Positions 45,301-56,831 are shown, counted from the stretch's first letter. The stretch: 64,000 nucleotides of DNA from Tridacna crocea (GCA_943736015.1 OX031060.1:5407501-5471500); one strand, 5' to 3'. The notes: a model not told the origin generated them from the letters alone. Numbers and translations: made by a program.

Positions 45301-45696
45301 TGCGTAAAGTGTAGTCTCGGATTAGCCTGCGCAGTCCGCGCAGGCTAATCCGAGACGACACTTTCCGTTTTTATGTAAATTTCTGTTTTGCACAAGTCTA
45401 CTAAAACACAAAATCTATTGTAGTCGTAATGTGCCGTCTTGGATTAGCCTGCGCGGACGACACTTTACGCAATTGTCCGAGTGCCCCTTTTTACGTGTTG
45501 CGAGCCAATTATGGAAGGAAAAAAGACAGCAAAAGTATTACAATGCCTACCTGTTCATTTTTCCTCCCTGCAAACAAATCTCCTAGTTTAATAAGTTGGT
45601 TTTCAGGGCATGTTAAACTGTAGTAGTCACAATCCCGATCTGTTCCGTAACAGGCGGATGCTGTTTCGCCATTTGTGAGGGGGAGAATACATAGTG
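39329..45696 (-). CDS. Gene D: SUEL-like lectin, mucin-stalk, single-pass membrane protein
   Basis: Exons (minus), all with GT/AG ends and matching phases: 45696-45551, 43024-42805, 42368-41958, 41638-40808, 39728-39626, and possibly 39359-39329 as a short cytoplasmic end. Exons 1-2 (about 121 residues) have about 14 cysteines and end NNCSAKQSC...TYVEINYDC, like the SUEL/galactose-binding lectin domain. Exon 3 (about 137 residues) is beta-rich with six cysteines and several N-glycosylation sites. Exon 4 (about 277 residues) is almost all Thr/Ser/Pro, an O-glycosylated mucin stalk. Exon 5 is DDDTQERA, then a 24-residue hydrophobic helix (VILAIAIPIMVFVITGVGFG) and WVYR: a membrane anchor with N-terminus outside. 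The signal-peptide exon lies upstream, perhaps 53119-53059. Probably a cell-surface carbohydrate-binding receptor (inferred). Confidence 0.75.
39956..40182. mobile_element. Hairpin MITE family 1, variant stem
   Basis: Stem ...GAAATTGTTCTTAACGAGCAATTTC, like the variant at 13534. It lies in an intron of gene D. A worn second hairpin is at 40287-40350. Confidence 0.8.
42421..42800. other. Intron of gene D with MITE scrap
   Basis: TTAATCCTCTACCACACATT...ATTACGACCCTGAGGTAGAAAGC is the left third of a family-1 MITE; the rest is unique. Confidence 0.4.
43030..45270. other. Long intron of gene D
   Basis: AT-rich, with a G/C run near 44218-44231, a purine-rich stretch 44570-44680 and a C-run at 44957-44979. 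Minus frames at 43861-44061 and 44369-44692 have no splice fit. Confidence 0.4.
45271..45502. mobile_element. GC-rich palindrome MITE, family 2
   Basis: TIRs GCAACACGCGAAAAGGGGCA and GCCCCTTTTTACGTGTTGC. Inside is the perfect palindrome CGGATTAGCCTGCGCAG|TCCGCGCAGGCTAATCCG, then a second half copy (GGATTAGCCTGCGCGGACGA). It lies in a gene D intron. Confidence 0.85.
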
Positions 45697-45765
45697 CTGA
45701 AACGGTAGAAAAACGACAAGGAAGTAAGGATGAACTGTGATTATGTGTTTTCATGGTTCTGAGAG

Positions 45766-45767
<2 letters not shown>

Positions 45768-45800
<33 letters not shown>

Positions 45801-45835
45801 GGAGAGAGAGGGGAGGGAGGGAAGAGAGAAAGGAT
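45768..45835. repeat. (GA)n with poly-G
   Basis: GAGAGA run broken by a run of G at about 45791-45802. Confidence 0.95.
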
Positions 45836-45929
45836 AACAGTACTGTATTTATAAAATAGCTTATAATTTGTTGGTTTCGTCCCCTTTTTTTAATTTTTAA
45901 AGAAAAACTTTAACAAAGGTTTTAGCAAA

Positions 45930-46385
45930 CTTTACCAAGCGACAAAATGCCGACGTCAGACTGTCCAAATCCGAATGATTTGCAGACGACATATTACAAT
46001 CAAGTCATCAGTTTACTTAAAAATTCTCGTAACTACAGCTTGAAAAAAGCTGTATTTACGAGGTTTTTAAAGTAAACCGACGATATGGTTCAGTTGCCTG
46101 ACTTGTCTTTGGAAGGGTACAAAACATTGAGAGAAATGAAGAGAATATATTGCTTAACAGCATTTACCCCTTTTCCCACAATATTTTCAACACCTATATT
46201 CAGAATTTTCTCCTTTCCCCACAACGTTTTCAAAGTGTTTCTTTCTCGGGGTTGGCAAAAGTCGCTTTTGTGTGGTAAAGGATTAGGCCATACCACATCA
46301 ACATTTCACCTTTATTTTGACGTCTGACAATGCTTTTAATTTGGACCAGTCCAGAATTTTGTCGTTTGGTAAAGTGTTTAACGCT
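45930..46385. mobile_element. Composite worn hairpin MITEs
   Basis: Left TIR TTTACCAAGCGACAAAATGC, worn hairpin near 46120-46240, TIR-like ends at 46286 and 46380. A separate palindrome (AGTTTACTTAAAAATTCTCG ... CGAGGTTTTTAAAGTAAAC) sits at 46010-46077. Confidence 0.5.
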
Positions 46386-47186
46386 GAAAGCGGCATAAAA
46401 CACATTTGTATCAATCAGTCATTCGACACTTTGGTGAAGACAGAAGAAAGAGTACATGTATTTACATGCATTAATATCCCCCGGGTTTTATGTCATTTTG
46501 ATATAGCACTGCAAATAGCGGCTTGAGAATTCACTGAAATCAAGGTCCTCATACACTTTCCTGCCTTTGCGTACAGTGTAGTTAAAGATCAGACTGCACA
46601 AAACGTAAAGTCTGATCTGGTATCAACATCCTTTGTTTTTCATAGACATTCTAGGCACAAGCAGCATTAGAGTTGAACCTATTATGGTCTTATTTCTAAA
46701 CTCAAAATGTCAAGTTGGTTTATGCAGCTCTCAAAAGGTCAAGATCTATACTTCCGGGTCCATATCTATACTTCCGGGTCAAAATGATCTCCACTCCCGA
46801 AATATTTTTTGAAGTATGGAAGCCTGGCCTGAGCAGTATTGAAACAATAGTGTACAATTAAGGACCTTTATGACGAATTCTTCCAACGGACAGATTTTTT
46901 TAAAACTTTGTACATACAAAGCTCATCATGTCTCTTGTAGATTACAATGAAAAAAAAAAGGGGGGGTCCCCGTGCTCGTTTCCGAAAAATTCACTTTTGA
47001 AAAAGGTATATACAGTTCCAAAATTCAGCATATAATGGGTTTAACACACTTTCCTTAAATAGTCAATTAAACAGGAAAATTACCATAAGAATATATAAAT
47101 ATACATCACTTTAAAGAAAAATAGTTCAGTTTTGCACAAAAACAAGAAAAAGCCTGGTTCTGAGCATGGTTAATATACCAATATGC
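46386..47186. other. No clear gene
   Basis: Unique AT-rich sequence. A short direct repeat TCTATACTTCCGGGTC occurs twice at 46745-46780. Confidence 0.3.
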
Positions 47187-47187
47187 A

Positions 47188-47511
47188 TAGGCGGATCCAG
47201 AGGGGGGGACCGGGGGTCCGGACCCCCCCTGGAATTTTGGCAAAAATGTGGTTATCGGATTCGTGAAATGGTACTGGTTTGATATTGCACAGCATTTATG
47301 TAAAATACAGTCATAAATTTAAAAATAAAATGCTCTAAATGTGGAGACCTCCTCATGGTTAGAACTGGAAACTTTGACTTTTCTTGTAAACGGCTTACAT
47401 CCACTGAAATCCGGAAACCAAAGTATCATATAATAAGACCAGTGCGTTTTCGGTGAGACCCCCCCCCCCCCCCCCCCCCCCCCGCCTGAGAAAGATATCT
47501 GGATCCGCCCA
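47188..47511. mobile_element. MITE family 3 (GGATCCAG ends)
   Basis: Starts GGCGGATCCAGAGGGGGGGA and ends TATCTGGATCCGCC. The interior matches, inverted, 62687-62989. It contains a 20-odd base run of C at about 47460-47483. Confidence 0.8.
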
Positions 47512-47515
47512 TGTT

Positions 47516-47751
47516 AGCTCTTTACCGAACGACAAAATTCTGGATGAGTCAAAATTGAAAACACTTGCACAAAAAAAAAGAATGTTATTCAGATATAGAT
47601 ATTTTGGTAAAGATAAAAACCATAGGGGGTAAAAGAGAAAATACTGGTTATCAGTATTTTCTCGCGTTCTCCTTTTTTTTTTTACAATGTTTTCAAAAGC
47701 TGTCTTTCATAGGGTTGATAAAAGTCAGGATTCTGTGGTAACTAAAGAGTT
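47516..47751. mobile_element. Hairpin MITE family 1, diverged
   Basis: TTAGCTCTTTACCGAACGAC left end, GATTCTGTGGTAACTAAAGAG right end; hairpin GAAAATACTGGTTATCAGTA with the stem still paired. Confidence 0.7.
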
Positions 47752-48066
47752 CGAGTTAAACTCCATTTTCACAAAGGCTGAGCATAACTTTGGGTTATTG
47801 TTATTTTTCAGAACATGGTGTTTGCACATTAGCTTCTTTTCCAACTTTTTGCAGTCCCATGATAGTGCTTGGCCATTCCTAAATGTTAATAAAATGTGTG
47901 GCGAAAGCTGAAATAACAGATTATGATGAACAAATATTCAGTGGGTATGTATTTGCACAATATCAGAATAAATTCTAGATTACCATGCAGGCCATTTAGG
48001 GTTGTCCAAAAGTACATCAAAAGACAACACTCCCCTAGATCTATTTACCAGAAAACAATATTTTTC

Positions 48067-48301
48067 CTTAACTCTCAACCACACAACCAAATTTTAGATA
48101 TACACGCATCTAACTTTTTAAAGCATTTGCAGAGTAAAACATGAAATTGAATATATAGCTCAAATTACAAAGTTTGTCTCAGAAAGGGTAGAAAACAATG
48201 ATGGAATAGTAGAGAATGTCTGTAACCAGCATTTCCCTTTTAACCATGTTTTAAAAATCCTTCTCCATTCACTTTAGGGATTATGTGTGGTAAAGGGCTA
48301 A
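48067..48301. mobile_element. Hairpin MITE family 1, degraded
   Basis: Left CTTAACTCTCAACCACACAA, right GATTATGTGTGGTAAAGGGC; the hairpin is partly lost. Confidence 0.6.
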
Positions 48302-48344
48302 TTTTTATTGATCAAAGTTGTCAAAGGCAATGAAGCTGTGGTTC

Positions 48345-48850
48345 AGACTTGGAAATTTGTCTAAAAAAGTTAAAAAACATTGTGTGGAAAAAGGAGGAAC
48401 TTTGGTTATTGGTATTTTCTCCCTTTTCTATGTTTTGAAAAGCCTTCTTACTGAGGATGGTTGAAAAAAACAAAGCTGATGGATTTGAACAGAAAAGAAA
48501 GGACTTTACATTGCACTTTGTAATGTCAAAACTCTGGGTGTCATTGCAACAAAATTGAAAAATATTGAAAATCTTTGAAAATCCTCTAGTCAGAAGCCAT
48601 AACCTGAGGGGACTGTGCTCGCTGATCTGGGTCAATATTGTTTGCAGATGCCTCAACTCTTTACTAAAGGACAAAAGGACAGGCCCAGATAGCTCCACAT
48701 CTGCTATCCAGCAACCATTTGGCAGGGGATGGTCATGTCAACATTGCTCTTTTTAAAACATTGTGGGAAAAGGAGAAAATGCAGATGATCAGCATTTTTG
48801 GCTTTTCCCATGATATTTTCTACTCTATCAAAGAGAAATCCATTTATTGA
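48345..48850. mobile_element. Two worn hairpin MITE fragments
   Basis: Hairpins at about 48370-48435 (ACATTGTGTGGAAAAAGGAG) and 48757-48822 (CATTGTGGGAAAAGGAGAAA, GCAGATGATCAGC, then worn arm). TIRs largely lost. Confidence 0.5.
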
Positions 48851-49024
48851 GCCACATTTAGGTTATTTGCATGAATTATTTATGCATATTTCTATAGTTT
48901 CAGAAGCTGAAACTGAATGACCTCAGATTCCATATTGTGAAGAAAGAAATGAATATGCAAGGGAAATGTTTGAAGATTTCTTCTTAAGTCTGACTAAGCT
49001 GATTACTTTCAATATATGGACGAA

Positions 49025-49290
49025 AGAAGAGGACCATTGAGGAGACTCGTTTCATTGCTGGAAATCTTATTCATAACTCCAGGGTAGAGCGTCTTTGGAG
49101 GGATGTCTACTATGCAGTCATACAGATGATGATATTCAGCTTCATGGAAGTGATAGGCTTTAAGTTCAACAAGATATTTTAAACCAGTTGAGAGTCTGTT
49201 TTGATCCTCTTGCAGCTAGTAATGATATTGGAGTAGACATTTACACAGGGGTGAAAGCAGTATTGAATGCTTTGCTAAATATGAATAAAT
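49025..49290 (+). pseudogene. Transposon-derived integrase-core remnant
   Basis: Reads IAGNLIHNSRVERLWRDVYY in one frame, the catalytic-glutamate segment typical of the eukaryotic rve_3-type integrase-core genes (N-x-R-x-ERLWRDV). Stops and frameshifts follow. Only this C-terminal piece is left. Confidence 0.45.
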
Positions 49291-49642
49291 GACTTTTAAT
49301 GACTTGTACAAAGCAGGGTATAAACAAGCCTGCAGAATTTCCTGCCAAAACAGATAGTCATATATGGCTTCCGTCCGGGCCGCAGTCATATATGGCTTCC
49401 GTCCAGACTGTCTGTAATCTCATGCTGCCTGTAGAGACTCTAACCTTTGAAAAATTGTGGTCTGCCATGACCTTAGGCAGAAAGCAGAATCACTGGGACA
49501 GTCTCGGGAGGAAGCCATTTTCATGCATAGGAAGCAAGAGATCATGGATGGTCTGGGTGGAAGCCAAATATGACAGTCTCGGCATGAAGTGAAAACTGAC
49601 AGACTAGTCTGTGCCCAGTATACAAGGCTGGAATCTATCATA

Positions 49643-49870
49643 TTAACCCATTACCACACAATCCCTACTTTTGACTACCCCGAGAAAGAAGCCTATAGAA
49701 AACATTGTTGGAAAAGGAGAAAATGCTGGTAACCAGCATTTTCTCCTTTTCCCACAATGTTTTCTACCCTTCACAATACAAATTTCAAATTTTCAGTCAT
49801 TTTTATTTTGTCGTCTGCAAATGCTTTCGATTTGGATAAGCAAAAAATTATGTTGTTTGGTAAGGAGTTA
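49643..49870. mobile_element. Hairpin MITE family 1
   Basis: Complete, near-perfect hairpin GAAAATGCTGGTAACCAGC; TIRs TTAACCCATTACCACACAAT and TTGTTTGGTAAGGAGTTAA. A worn copy follows directly (49870-50053). Confidence 0.85.
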
Positions 49871-50053
49871 AAAAACAACAAATCAATCCAGATAAATATA
49901 TTTCAATATGGCATAAAAGATTTGTCTTTGAAAGTGTAGAAAACTGTAGGAAAACGATGCTGGAAACCAGCAATTTTGTTTTTTTCCACAATGTTTTCCA
50001 AAGTCTTATGTCCTCAAGGCCATTTAAACCTGGGATTGTGTAGTAAAGGGGCA
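49871..50053. mobile_element. Hairpin MITE family 1, degraded
   Basis: GTAGAAAACTGTAGGAAAACGATGCTGGAAACCAGCAA and right end GGGATTGTGTAGTAAAGGGG. Confidence 0.55.
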
Positions 50054-50059
50054 TTTTAA

Positions 50060-51350
50060 AATTGAGATGTTAAAAAAAAAAGGAAACTTTATCACAGTGT
50101 AGTCCTAAGTTTTCCAGTAAAGCATTGTAGATTGGAGATTAGGGTCCATTTACACCAACCATAAAGAATTTCTTTGTCATATTCTACAAAATTTTCAAAA
50201 TTTGTGAGTAACAAGACTTCTGATGGGCTAAAAAAATGGTTTTAGCCGATCAGAAGCTATGTTACTTTCAAATGTGGAAAAATCTGGAGAACAAAACTGA
50301 GTATGTTCTCGTGAATGGTTGTTGAATAAGGTCCCTGAGTGCATGTTTTTTTTGCAGTCTAATTTTGATCAACACTGACTGCTAAAGCTCTTATAGTTGT
50401 GAGTTATTTAGAAGGGGTTCATATGCTGATACATCGTCAAAATCTGCATTTCTTCCTCCAAAAAGATGAAGAAATGGCTGTATTCTACAAAAAGTTACAA
50501 TTTGGATAACACTGTAACTTGTAGGAGTGTGCATATCACAAGTTGAAGCACATCATTTATGTGTAGAATTATGTCAAGTAAACTTTAGAAATTCAATCCA
50601 GTCAACAGTGTATTATATGTCAAGAGGGCTGTGCTTGCCCTATTTTACTCCACTGCATTTTTCTGCCTGTACCATGAAATCGTGGGAAGGACATAGGCAT
50701 CTTTTCAACAGCTTCCAATTGCATCCATAATTATTCGCATAAATGATGTTCATGGACAGACGACCTGTCTTTTGCAACTGTGTCACCAGTTTAAAGGTCA
50801 AGGTCACATTGTTACGATGAAATTTGTCAAGTCTTTAGCATGGAGGACTTGAGAACAGGTCACTGGTTTGATCCTTAGCTTGGACAATTTCTTCTTGAGG
50901 ATTAATGATTGCGACAGGTTTCATTCCTCTCTCACTGCTGTCCACTCTTTTAACAATGGTTATGTCGGGAAGCAGCCAGTGGCCTGGAAATCAGATTGTG
51001 CGGAGTACTGGTGAAAGAAGCTCCACGAAAACATGGATAGAAGCAGTGGCTGCCAGGATAAAACTTAATTAATGTTGAAAACGGTGTTTAAACACAACAC
51101 TAATCAGTCAATTTGTCCGCCCAATGAATCAGTATTAATTTCCATCAATACTGACAAGTTCTGTCAGTTCCGTTTGGCTATTTCTTTTTCATAGCTTCAC
51201 AAATTGAAAAAAAAATCTTTTGCTGTCAAACTTAAATAAATATGTGTTTACGACATTACATAATGTTTTTTTCTGTCTAAACATGACAGAAGATAAAAAT
51301 TTATCCCTTGTTCATCTTATTAGTTTTGCAGGTTACCTTCTTTTTTTTTT
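50060..51350. other. No gene; worn repeats
   Basis: Includes AAAGGTCAAGGTCACATTGT (50794), typical of Helentron-type cores, and GTTGAAAACGGTGTTTAAACAC (51074), the inverse of GTGTTTAACGCCGTTTTCAAC at 9732. The rest is unassigned. Confidence 0.4.
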
Positions 51351-51352
51351 GC

Positions 51353-51425
51353 TCCTTGGGCCAAAGCCCAGGAGCTTATGTTATAGTCATTTGTCCATCT
51401 TTCAACTTGCGAGGTGGAAAGTTGC
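51353..51425 (+). repeat. Helentron-type 5' hairpin fragment
   Basis: GCTCCTTGGGCCAAAGCCCAGGAGC hairpin, then TTATGTTATAG and TTGTCCATC. Confidence 0.5.
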
Positions 51426-51780
51426 TCCTTGAAGTAAGTTTTTCTGCCAGCAACTGGATATGACAGGACTTTCTCCACAATAAAGGCCTCAGCTCAGCCT
51501 CGCCTTTAGTGGAGAATATATTACTGCTCAGGTATAACTCAATAAATGACAACTCATGTTTAAGCATGTACTGACAGGAATAAATAAACTATCACAAAAT
51601 TACGGTAGTTTCTTAATATTTATTTGTTATCGTATTGTCGACATAATTATTTCTAATGTGCATTAAAACTAAAAATGAGAAACAATCTTTAAACAGTCTA
51701 GAATGATTTGTATCACAAACAAAACCTGACCCACATACAGGATAGCTTGCCTGCCCATCACCAAAAAAACATATCTTGAC

Positions 51781-52009
51781 TTAACTCATTACCAAACAAC
51801 AATATTTTAGGTTTGTCCAACTCAAAAGCATTTGCAGACTACAAAATAAAAGTTACTGAAAATTTGAAATTTGAAGGGTTTTAGAAAACATTTTTTAGGA
51901 AAAGGAGAAAATGCTGATTACCAGCATTTTCTCCTTTTTCCCCACAATATTTTCTGAGGGCTTCTTTCTCAGGGTCGTTAAAAGAAGGGATTGTGTGGTA
52001 ATGGGTTAA
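51781..52009. mobile_element. Hairpin MITE family 1
   Basis: Complete; TIRs TTAACTCATTACCAAACAAC and GATTGTGTGGTAATGGGTTAA. Confidence 0.85.
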
Positions 52010-52053
52010 AGATAAGCTATCTGGTTGGGGAAGTCTTGTTGAAGATAAAACTA

Positions 52054-52274
52054 ATTAACCCATTACCACCCAATCCCAAGTTATAACAACCCTGATTTAC
52101 AGAAAGAAGGCTTCTGAAAGCATTTTGGGAAAATGATGAGGTGCTGCTTACTGCCACTATTCCCCTATCTCCCCATGTTCTGTACCCAATCAGAGACAAA
52201 AAGTATGAATCTGTTGTCCGTAAATGTATTAGATTTTGTTTTGTCTACATTTTTTTCCTGTGGTAAAAAGTTAT
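52054..52274. mobile_element. Hairpin MITE family 1, degraded
   Basis: TTAACCCATTACCACCCAAT left end; hairpin worn (GAGGTGCTGCTTACTGCCAC). Confidence 0.6.
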
Positions 52275-52693
52275 GTAAAAACAAAATCTACCAAAGCATT
52301 TGATTCAACCCCAAACTTGACCTCAAGGTCAATGAGTGGGTTTGGTGGTACTCAGTAAAGTCCAGACTTGTATCTAAAAGGGGTTCAAGTATCAACTGAT
52401 ATAGACTTAAAAAAAAAAATAACCCAACACTTTAAGATGGCAAAGCAACCCTAATGGCCCTAAAATCTTTCACCTGAGCATTTTGACCAAGCATGACTTA
52501 TTTCCATTATCGTCTGATGTAATTTATTGTGACATGCACACACTAATAAACTCTCATAAGTATCTGACTGAAATGTGGCCATTAGAGTATGTACAAGTTG
52601 TTGCTAGAATTTGTCTCAGTGACCTTTTTAGTTCAACATGCCCCATTTTCAAGACTAACATTCTGACCAACTTTTATGGATATTGCACAGGAA

Positions 52694-52750
52694 ACTAGAG
52701 CCATCACTAAATGTGATGAATACCCTCAACAGCTCCAAGTCAAGAAATAA
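52694..52750 (-). repeat. Helentron-type 3' end fragment
   Basis: CTAGAGCCATCACTAAATGT then GATGAATACCCTCAACAGCTCC: the CTAG end and terminal hairpin in reverse, as at 37044. The rest of the element is missing or lies beyond inserted MITEs. Confidence 0.6.
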
Positions 52751-52798
52751 ATCTTTGATACTGAAATGTATATAGCCTTAGTCCAGAATACATCTTTG

Positions 52799-53025
52799 CT
52801 CTTTACCACCTGACAAAATTTTAGACTGGTCCAAATTAAAAGCATTTTGTAGACAAGAAAAAATAACTGCAACTAAAATATTGAATTTTTTTCCAGCAGA
52901 GTAGAAAATATTGTGGGAAAAGGAGAAAATTATGATTTCCAGCATTTTCTCCTTTTTCCACAATGTTTTCAAAAGGCTTCTTTCTCGGGGTTGTTAAAAG
53001 TCTGGATTGTGTGGTGAAGAGTTAA
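52799..53025. mobile_element. Hairpin MITE family 1
   Basis: Complete with one changed arm (GAGAAAATTATGATTTCCAGC). Confidence 0.75.
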
Positions 53026-53058
53026 ATAGTAACAAAAAGATAAACTTTGCACAGCAAC

Positions 53059-53119
53059 CTGAATAAAAGCTTGAGAAAATAGAAGCTTTTGCCAATACAT
53101 AAAGAAGCAATAACTTCAT
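53059..53119 (-). CDS. Candidate signal-peptide exon, possibly gene D exon 1
   Basis: ATG at 53119 opens 20 codons with a hydrophobic core (KLLLLYVLAKASIFSSFYS). It ends in phase 1 at CAG|GTTGCT, which matches the phase-1 start of the lectin exon at 45696. The donor is weaker than usual and the intron would be 7.4 kb, so the link is tentative. Confidence 0.3.
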
Positions 53120-53389
53120 TTTTCTGATATACATGTACGGTACTTCGAATTGGCTATGAACGGAAATCACTTTATGTGCTACATATCCCCTAAGCACAAT
53201 ATTTGAGTTAACTTGAAGATAGACAGGTATTCTTGTGCAAATTTCATTCTTGTTTTTCAGAGCCTTTGACTAGCTTAAGGCCTGAATAAAAATAGTAATA
53301 AACTCCAAACAATGTTCAGTGTCTGTACTTATACATGTTTTCATCTGGTTTAAAAAAAAACACACACAAAAGCCTACTTAGGCTTTTAA

Positions 53390-53573
53390 GCCTTTACCAC
53401 ACAACAATATTTTAGACTGTACCAAAATGATAACATTAATTTTGCAGACAACATAATAAATAATTATGGCAGATGTTATGGGATTTATTGTGTAACCAGC
53501 ATTTTGTCCTGTTCCAAAAAGGTTTTCAAAGGATTTCATTTTCAGGGTCGATTGTGTGGTGTAAGGCTAAGGT
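53390..53573. mobile_element. Hairpin MITE family 1, degraded
   Basis: CTTTACCACACAACAATATTTTAGACTG left; GATTGTGTGGTGTAAGGC right; most of the hairpin is lost. Confidence 0.55.
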
Positions 53574-54304
53574 TTCTTATTCATTACCAAATTGGTCTAA
53601 AAGTATTTAACTTGCAGATCAAAAAGTTTAAGGCTAAACCTTTTGCCATGTGGACTTAATATATGAAAATCAACAGAACTTAATAAGAAAAAATGATATT
53701 GTGAAATCTTGACTAAAATACCCACACCTCCCTTCAACCCTTTCCCTGGTTATGGCATCTTTGACTTTTTTTAGTTTGAGAGCCACTAAGGAGTTAGATA
53801 AGGAACTGGGTGCCCTTTTACTACAGTAGTTATAAACAAAATTTGCCTAAGTAATACAGTATACTGGCATTAATCTGCCACGAAATACAAGATAGCTTTC
53901 ATGATTATTTTAGAAAACTACATGTATTGCGATATATCAAAGTTTCTTGGGAATATTATCTTTTCATTTTAACTTGATGAAATTTCTAGGAAACTATGAT
54001 TAATCACAATAGTGTTCTAAAATAATCATGATAGTCTCATGTATATTGTATCTTATGGCTAAAATATGCCACCATGTTATAGTAATGTAAAACTTTGAAA
54101 ATCATTAACTTGTTGCCAAATTATAATATGCACATCTTAGCTTCATATATAAACTTCCCATAAAGTTTGACTGCAATCCATCTGATAGATACTGAGTAAT
54201 GGACCGGAGAAAGAAATCGAGAAAGGGCCATAACTCGTTTAGAAATTATTCAACTGTAACAAAATTATAATATGCACATCTTCACTTCATGATAAAACTT
54301 CCTA

Positions 54305-54680
54305 TTAACCCTTTCCCAACCAATCCCTGGTTTTTACAGGAAAGAAAAGAAGCCTTTTGGAAACATTGTGGGAAAAGGAGAAAATGCTGGTAACCACAAT
54401 GTTTTCTACCCTATCATATAGAAAAATCATCTTTTAAGCAACTGTTAATTTGCTGAAAATGCTGGTAACCAATGTTCTCACAATGTTTTCTACCCTATCA
54501 TATAGAAAAATCATCTTTTAAGCAACTGTTAATTTGCTGAAAATGCTGGTAACCAATGTTCCCACAATGTTTTCTACCCTATCATATAGAAAAATCATCT
54601 TTTAAGCAACTGTTAATTTGTATTCGGCAAAATGCTTTGAATTTGGTCTGGTCCCAAATTTGCCGTCTGGGAAAGGGTTA
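54305..54680. mobile_element. Hairpin MITE family 1 with internal triplication
   Basis: TIRs complete. The block from GAAAATGCTGGTAACC through TTTTCTACCCTATCATATAG to TTAAGCAACTGTTAATTTG (~88 bp) occurs three times, and the right hairpin arm is lost. Confidence 0.85.
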
Positions 54681-55204
54681 AGTCTGATTGACTGAAATCT
54701 GTCCTGTAGTTATTGAGAAATAGAGCCGACAAAAAAAAAATCATGGAAGGGCCATAACTCCTTTGAAAATCATTGAACTGTAGCCAAATTATAATATGCA
54801 CATCTTGACTTCATAATGGAACTTCCCATGAACTTTGACTAAAATCCATCCAGTAGATACTGATACTTTTTGACCTTGTGACCTTTCTTTTGACACAATG
54901 TGTGCCAAGCACCCATAGCTTGGTTGATAGCCTGCAAGCTTGAGAACAGAGAGTCATTGATTTGATCACTGGCTTGGCCAATTCAGACTTTTTCTTTTCA
55001 GAAACAAGAGGGCCATGATGGCCCTGAAGTTGCTCACCTGAGCCTTTTTGACCACACGTGCCCCATTTCCAATCACTTCCAAGACATGAGTATCAGACTG
55101 AAAAAGTGGCCATTAGAGTGTATACAAGGTTTTTCTAGGACTTGACTTAGTGACATAGTTTTTTTAACCCAACATGACCCACTTTAAACTCATCTAGGAT
55201 ATCA

Positions 55205-55432
55205 TTAACCCTTTGCAACACGATGAGTACTTTTAACACCCCCTGAAAGAGAAGGCTTTTGAAAACATTGTGGGAAAAGGAGAAAATGCTGGTTACCAGC
55301 ATTTTCTCCTTTTCTCACAATGTTTTCTACCCTATCAAAGAAAAATCATTTCATATGAACCATGTTAAAACTGTTATCTACAAATGCTTTTAATTTCGAC
55401 AGATCTAAAATTTTGTTGTGTGGTAAAGGGTT
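55205..55432. mobile_element. Hairpin MITE family 1
   Basis: Complete; near-perfect hairpin GAAAATGCTGGTTACCAGC; TIRs TTAACCCTTTGCAACACGAT and GTTGTGTGGTAAAGGGTTAA. Confidence 0.85.
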
Positions 55433-55861
55433 AAGGAAAATATTCTGACAAAGTTACATGAGAATCAGATTGACAATGTGGCCTGTAGAGTGTACACAAA
55501 GTTTTCCCAAGATTAGACCCAGATCTATCCACCTATGAAGTTTTAAGGTGATACCTAAAATACTTTTTGAGTTATGCTCTGGACAAAAATTAAGTATGAA
55601 AATCAACAAAGGGCAATAACTCCAAAAATATGATGGGCAGAGTTATGTTTTTTGTGCACTGCACTTCTCCTTAATGAGATCTATCTACCTATGAAGTTTC
55701 AAGATGATACCTGAAATGGTTTTTGAGTTATGCTCCGGACAAACTTGGTCTACGGACCGACCGACCTACCGACCGACAAGTGCAAAGCAATATACCCCCA
55801 TTTCTTCGAAAGGGGGGCATAATTACATGTACATGTAAAATTTACACTACAATAAGCAATC

Positions 55862-56000
55862 CCATATTTCAAAGACCCTGAGGTAGCCATCTTTTGAAAC
55901 ATTGTGGGATAAGAAAAAAAGGCAAATAAACAGCATTTTCATTTTCCTCCCGACACGACATACTTTCTCCTGGGTTGTTAAAACATGGGATTCTGTTGTA
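55862..56000. repeat. Worn hairpin MITE fragment
   Basis: CATTGTGGGATAAGAAAAAA, AACAGCATTTTC; no TIRs. Confidence 0.4.
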
Positions 56001-56506
56001 TAGGCTGATTAAACTCTGCACAAATAACAAAGAAATGATCTATGCTCTAGCAAAGGGAAATTAGAGCATCCGAGAGATCAAATGTGCCAAACAAGTAATC
56101 ACATATTTATGGGTCCATAAAGGATCCATATAATCATTTTTTTCCAATAACTGAGTGCACCATGAGGTGGAGTGGTCCATGAGCGTGCAGAAAAAAACAC
56201 AAATAATGAAATGCTCCGACGCATGCTTAGATACACAGACTGACATGTCTCATTGCTTTTTTGCTGGTGCATCAAGCCTTTTTCACAGAGGATGGCCATT
56301 TTTATTTAACTCATTATGTTCAGTTATGACCCAAATATTGATTGTTACAGGTGGACAGTCATTCAAAACATCAACAAAAAATAATCTGCCCAGCCAAAGA
56401 GAAACAGCCTTTTCCGAGTATGGACAGAAGGTTTTTCAAGAGTCCATCTCGGTGACCTAGTTTTTGACCCTATGTGACCCAATTTATATCTCGTTAGAGT
56501 TCTCAT

Positions 56507-56738
56507 TAACTCTTTACTGAAGAACAAAATTTTAGACTGGTTCAATTGGAAAGCATTTGCAGATGATAAAATAAATATTAAACAAAAAGGGAAATTTGTC
56601 TTGTCTCTTATGAAGACTAGGAAACATTGTGGAAAGGGAAAAATACCGGTTACCAGCATTTTCTCCTTTTCTCACTACACTGCCAAATGCCTTCTCTCTC
56701 AGTGCTGTAAAAAGGTGGGATTGTGTGGTAAGGAGTCA
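56507..56738. mobile_element. Hairpin MITE family 1
   Basis: TIRs TTAACTCTTTACTGAAGAAC and GATTGTGTGGTAAGGAGTCAA; hairpin slightly worn. Confidence 0.75.
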
Positions 56739-56831
56739 AGACGTATATTCTTACCAACTGTCATAAGTATATAACACTTGGTATCTAGGATATACAGAGT
56801 TTATCTAAAATTTAACCAGGTGACCTAGTTT

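Larger units (their letters stand above)
54080..55822 (-). mobile_element. Fragmented Helentron-type elements broken by MITEs
   Basis: Core repeats (AATTATAATATGCACATCTT, GGCCATAACTC) at 54080-54303 and 54683-54860, another core kind at 55505-55745, then GGTC-type run (ACCGACCGACCTACCGACCGA) and a 5' hairpin ending at about 55822 (ATACCCCCATTTCTTCGAAA with GGGGGGCAT). At 55006 ACAAGAGGGCCATGATGGCC and GCTCACCTGAG belong to another common bivalve repeat. Several copies may be mixed. Confidence 0.6.
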
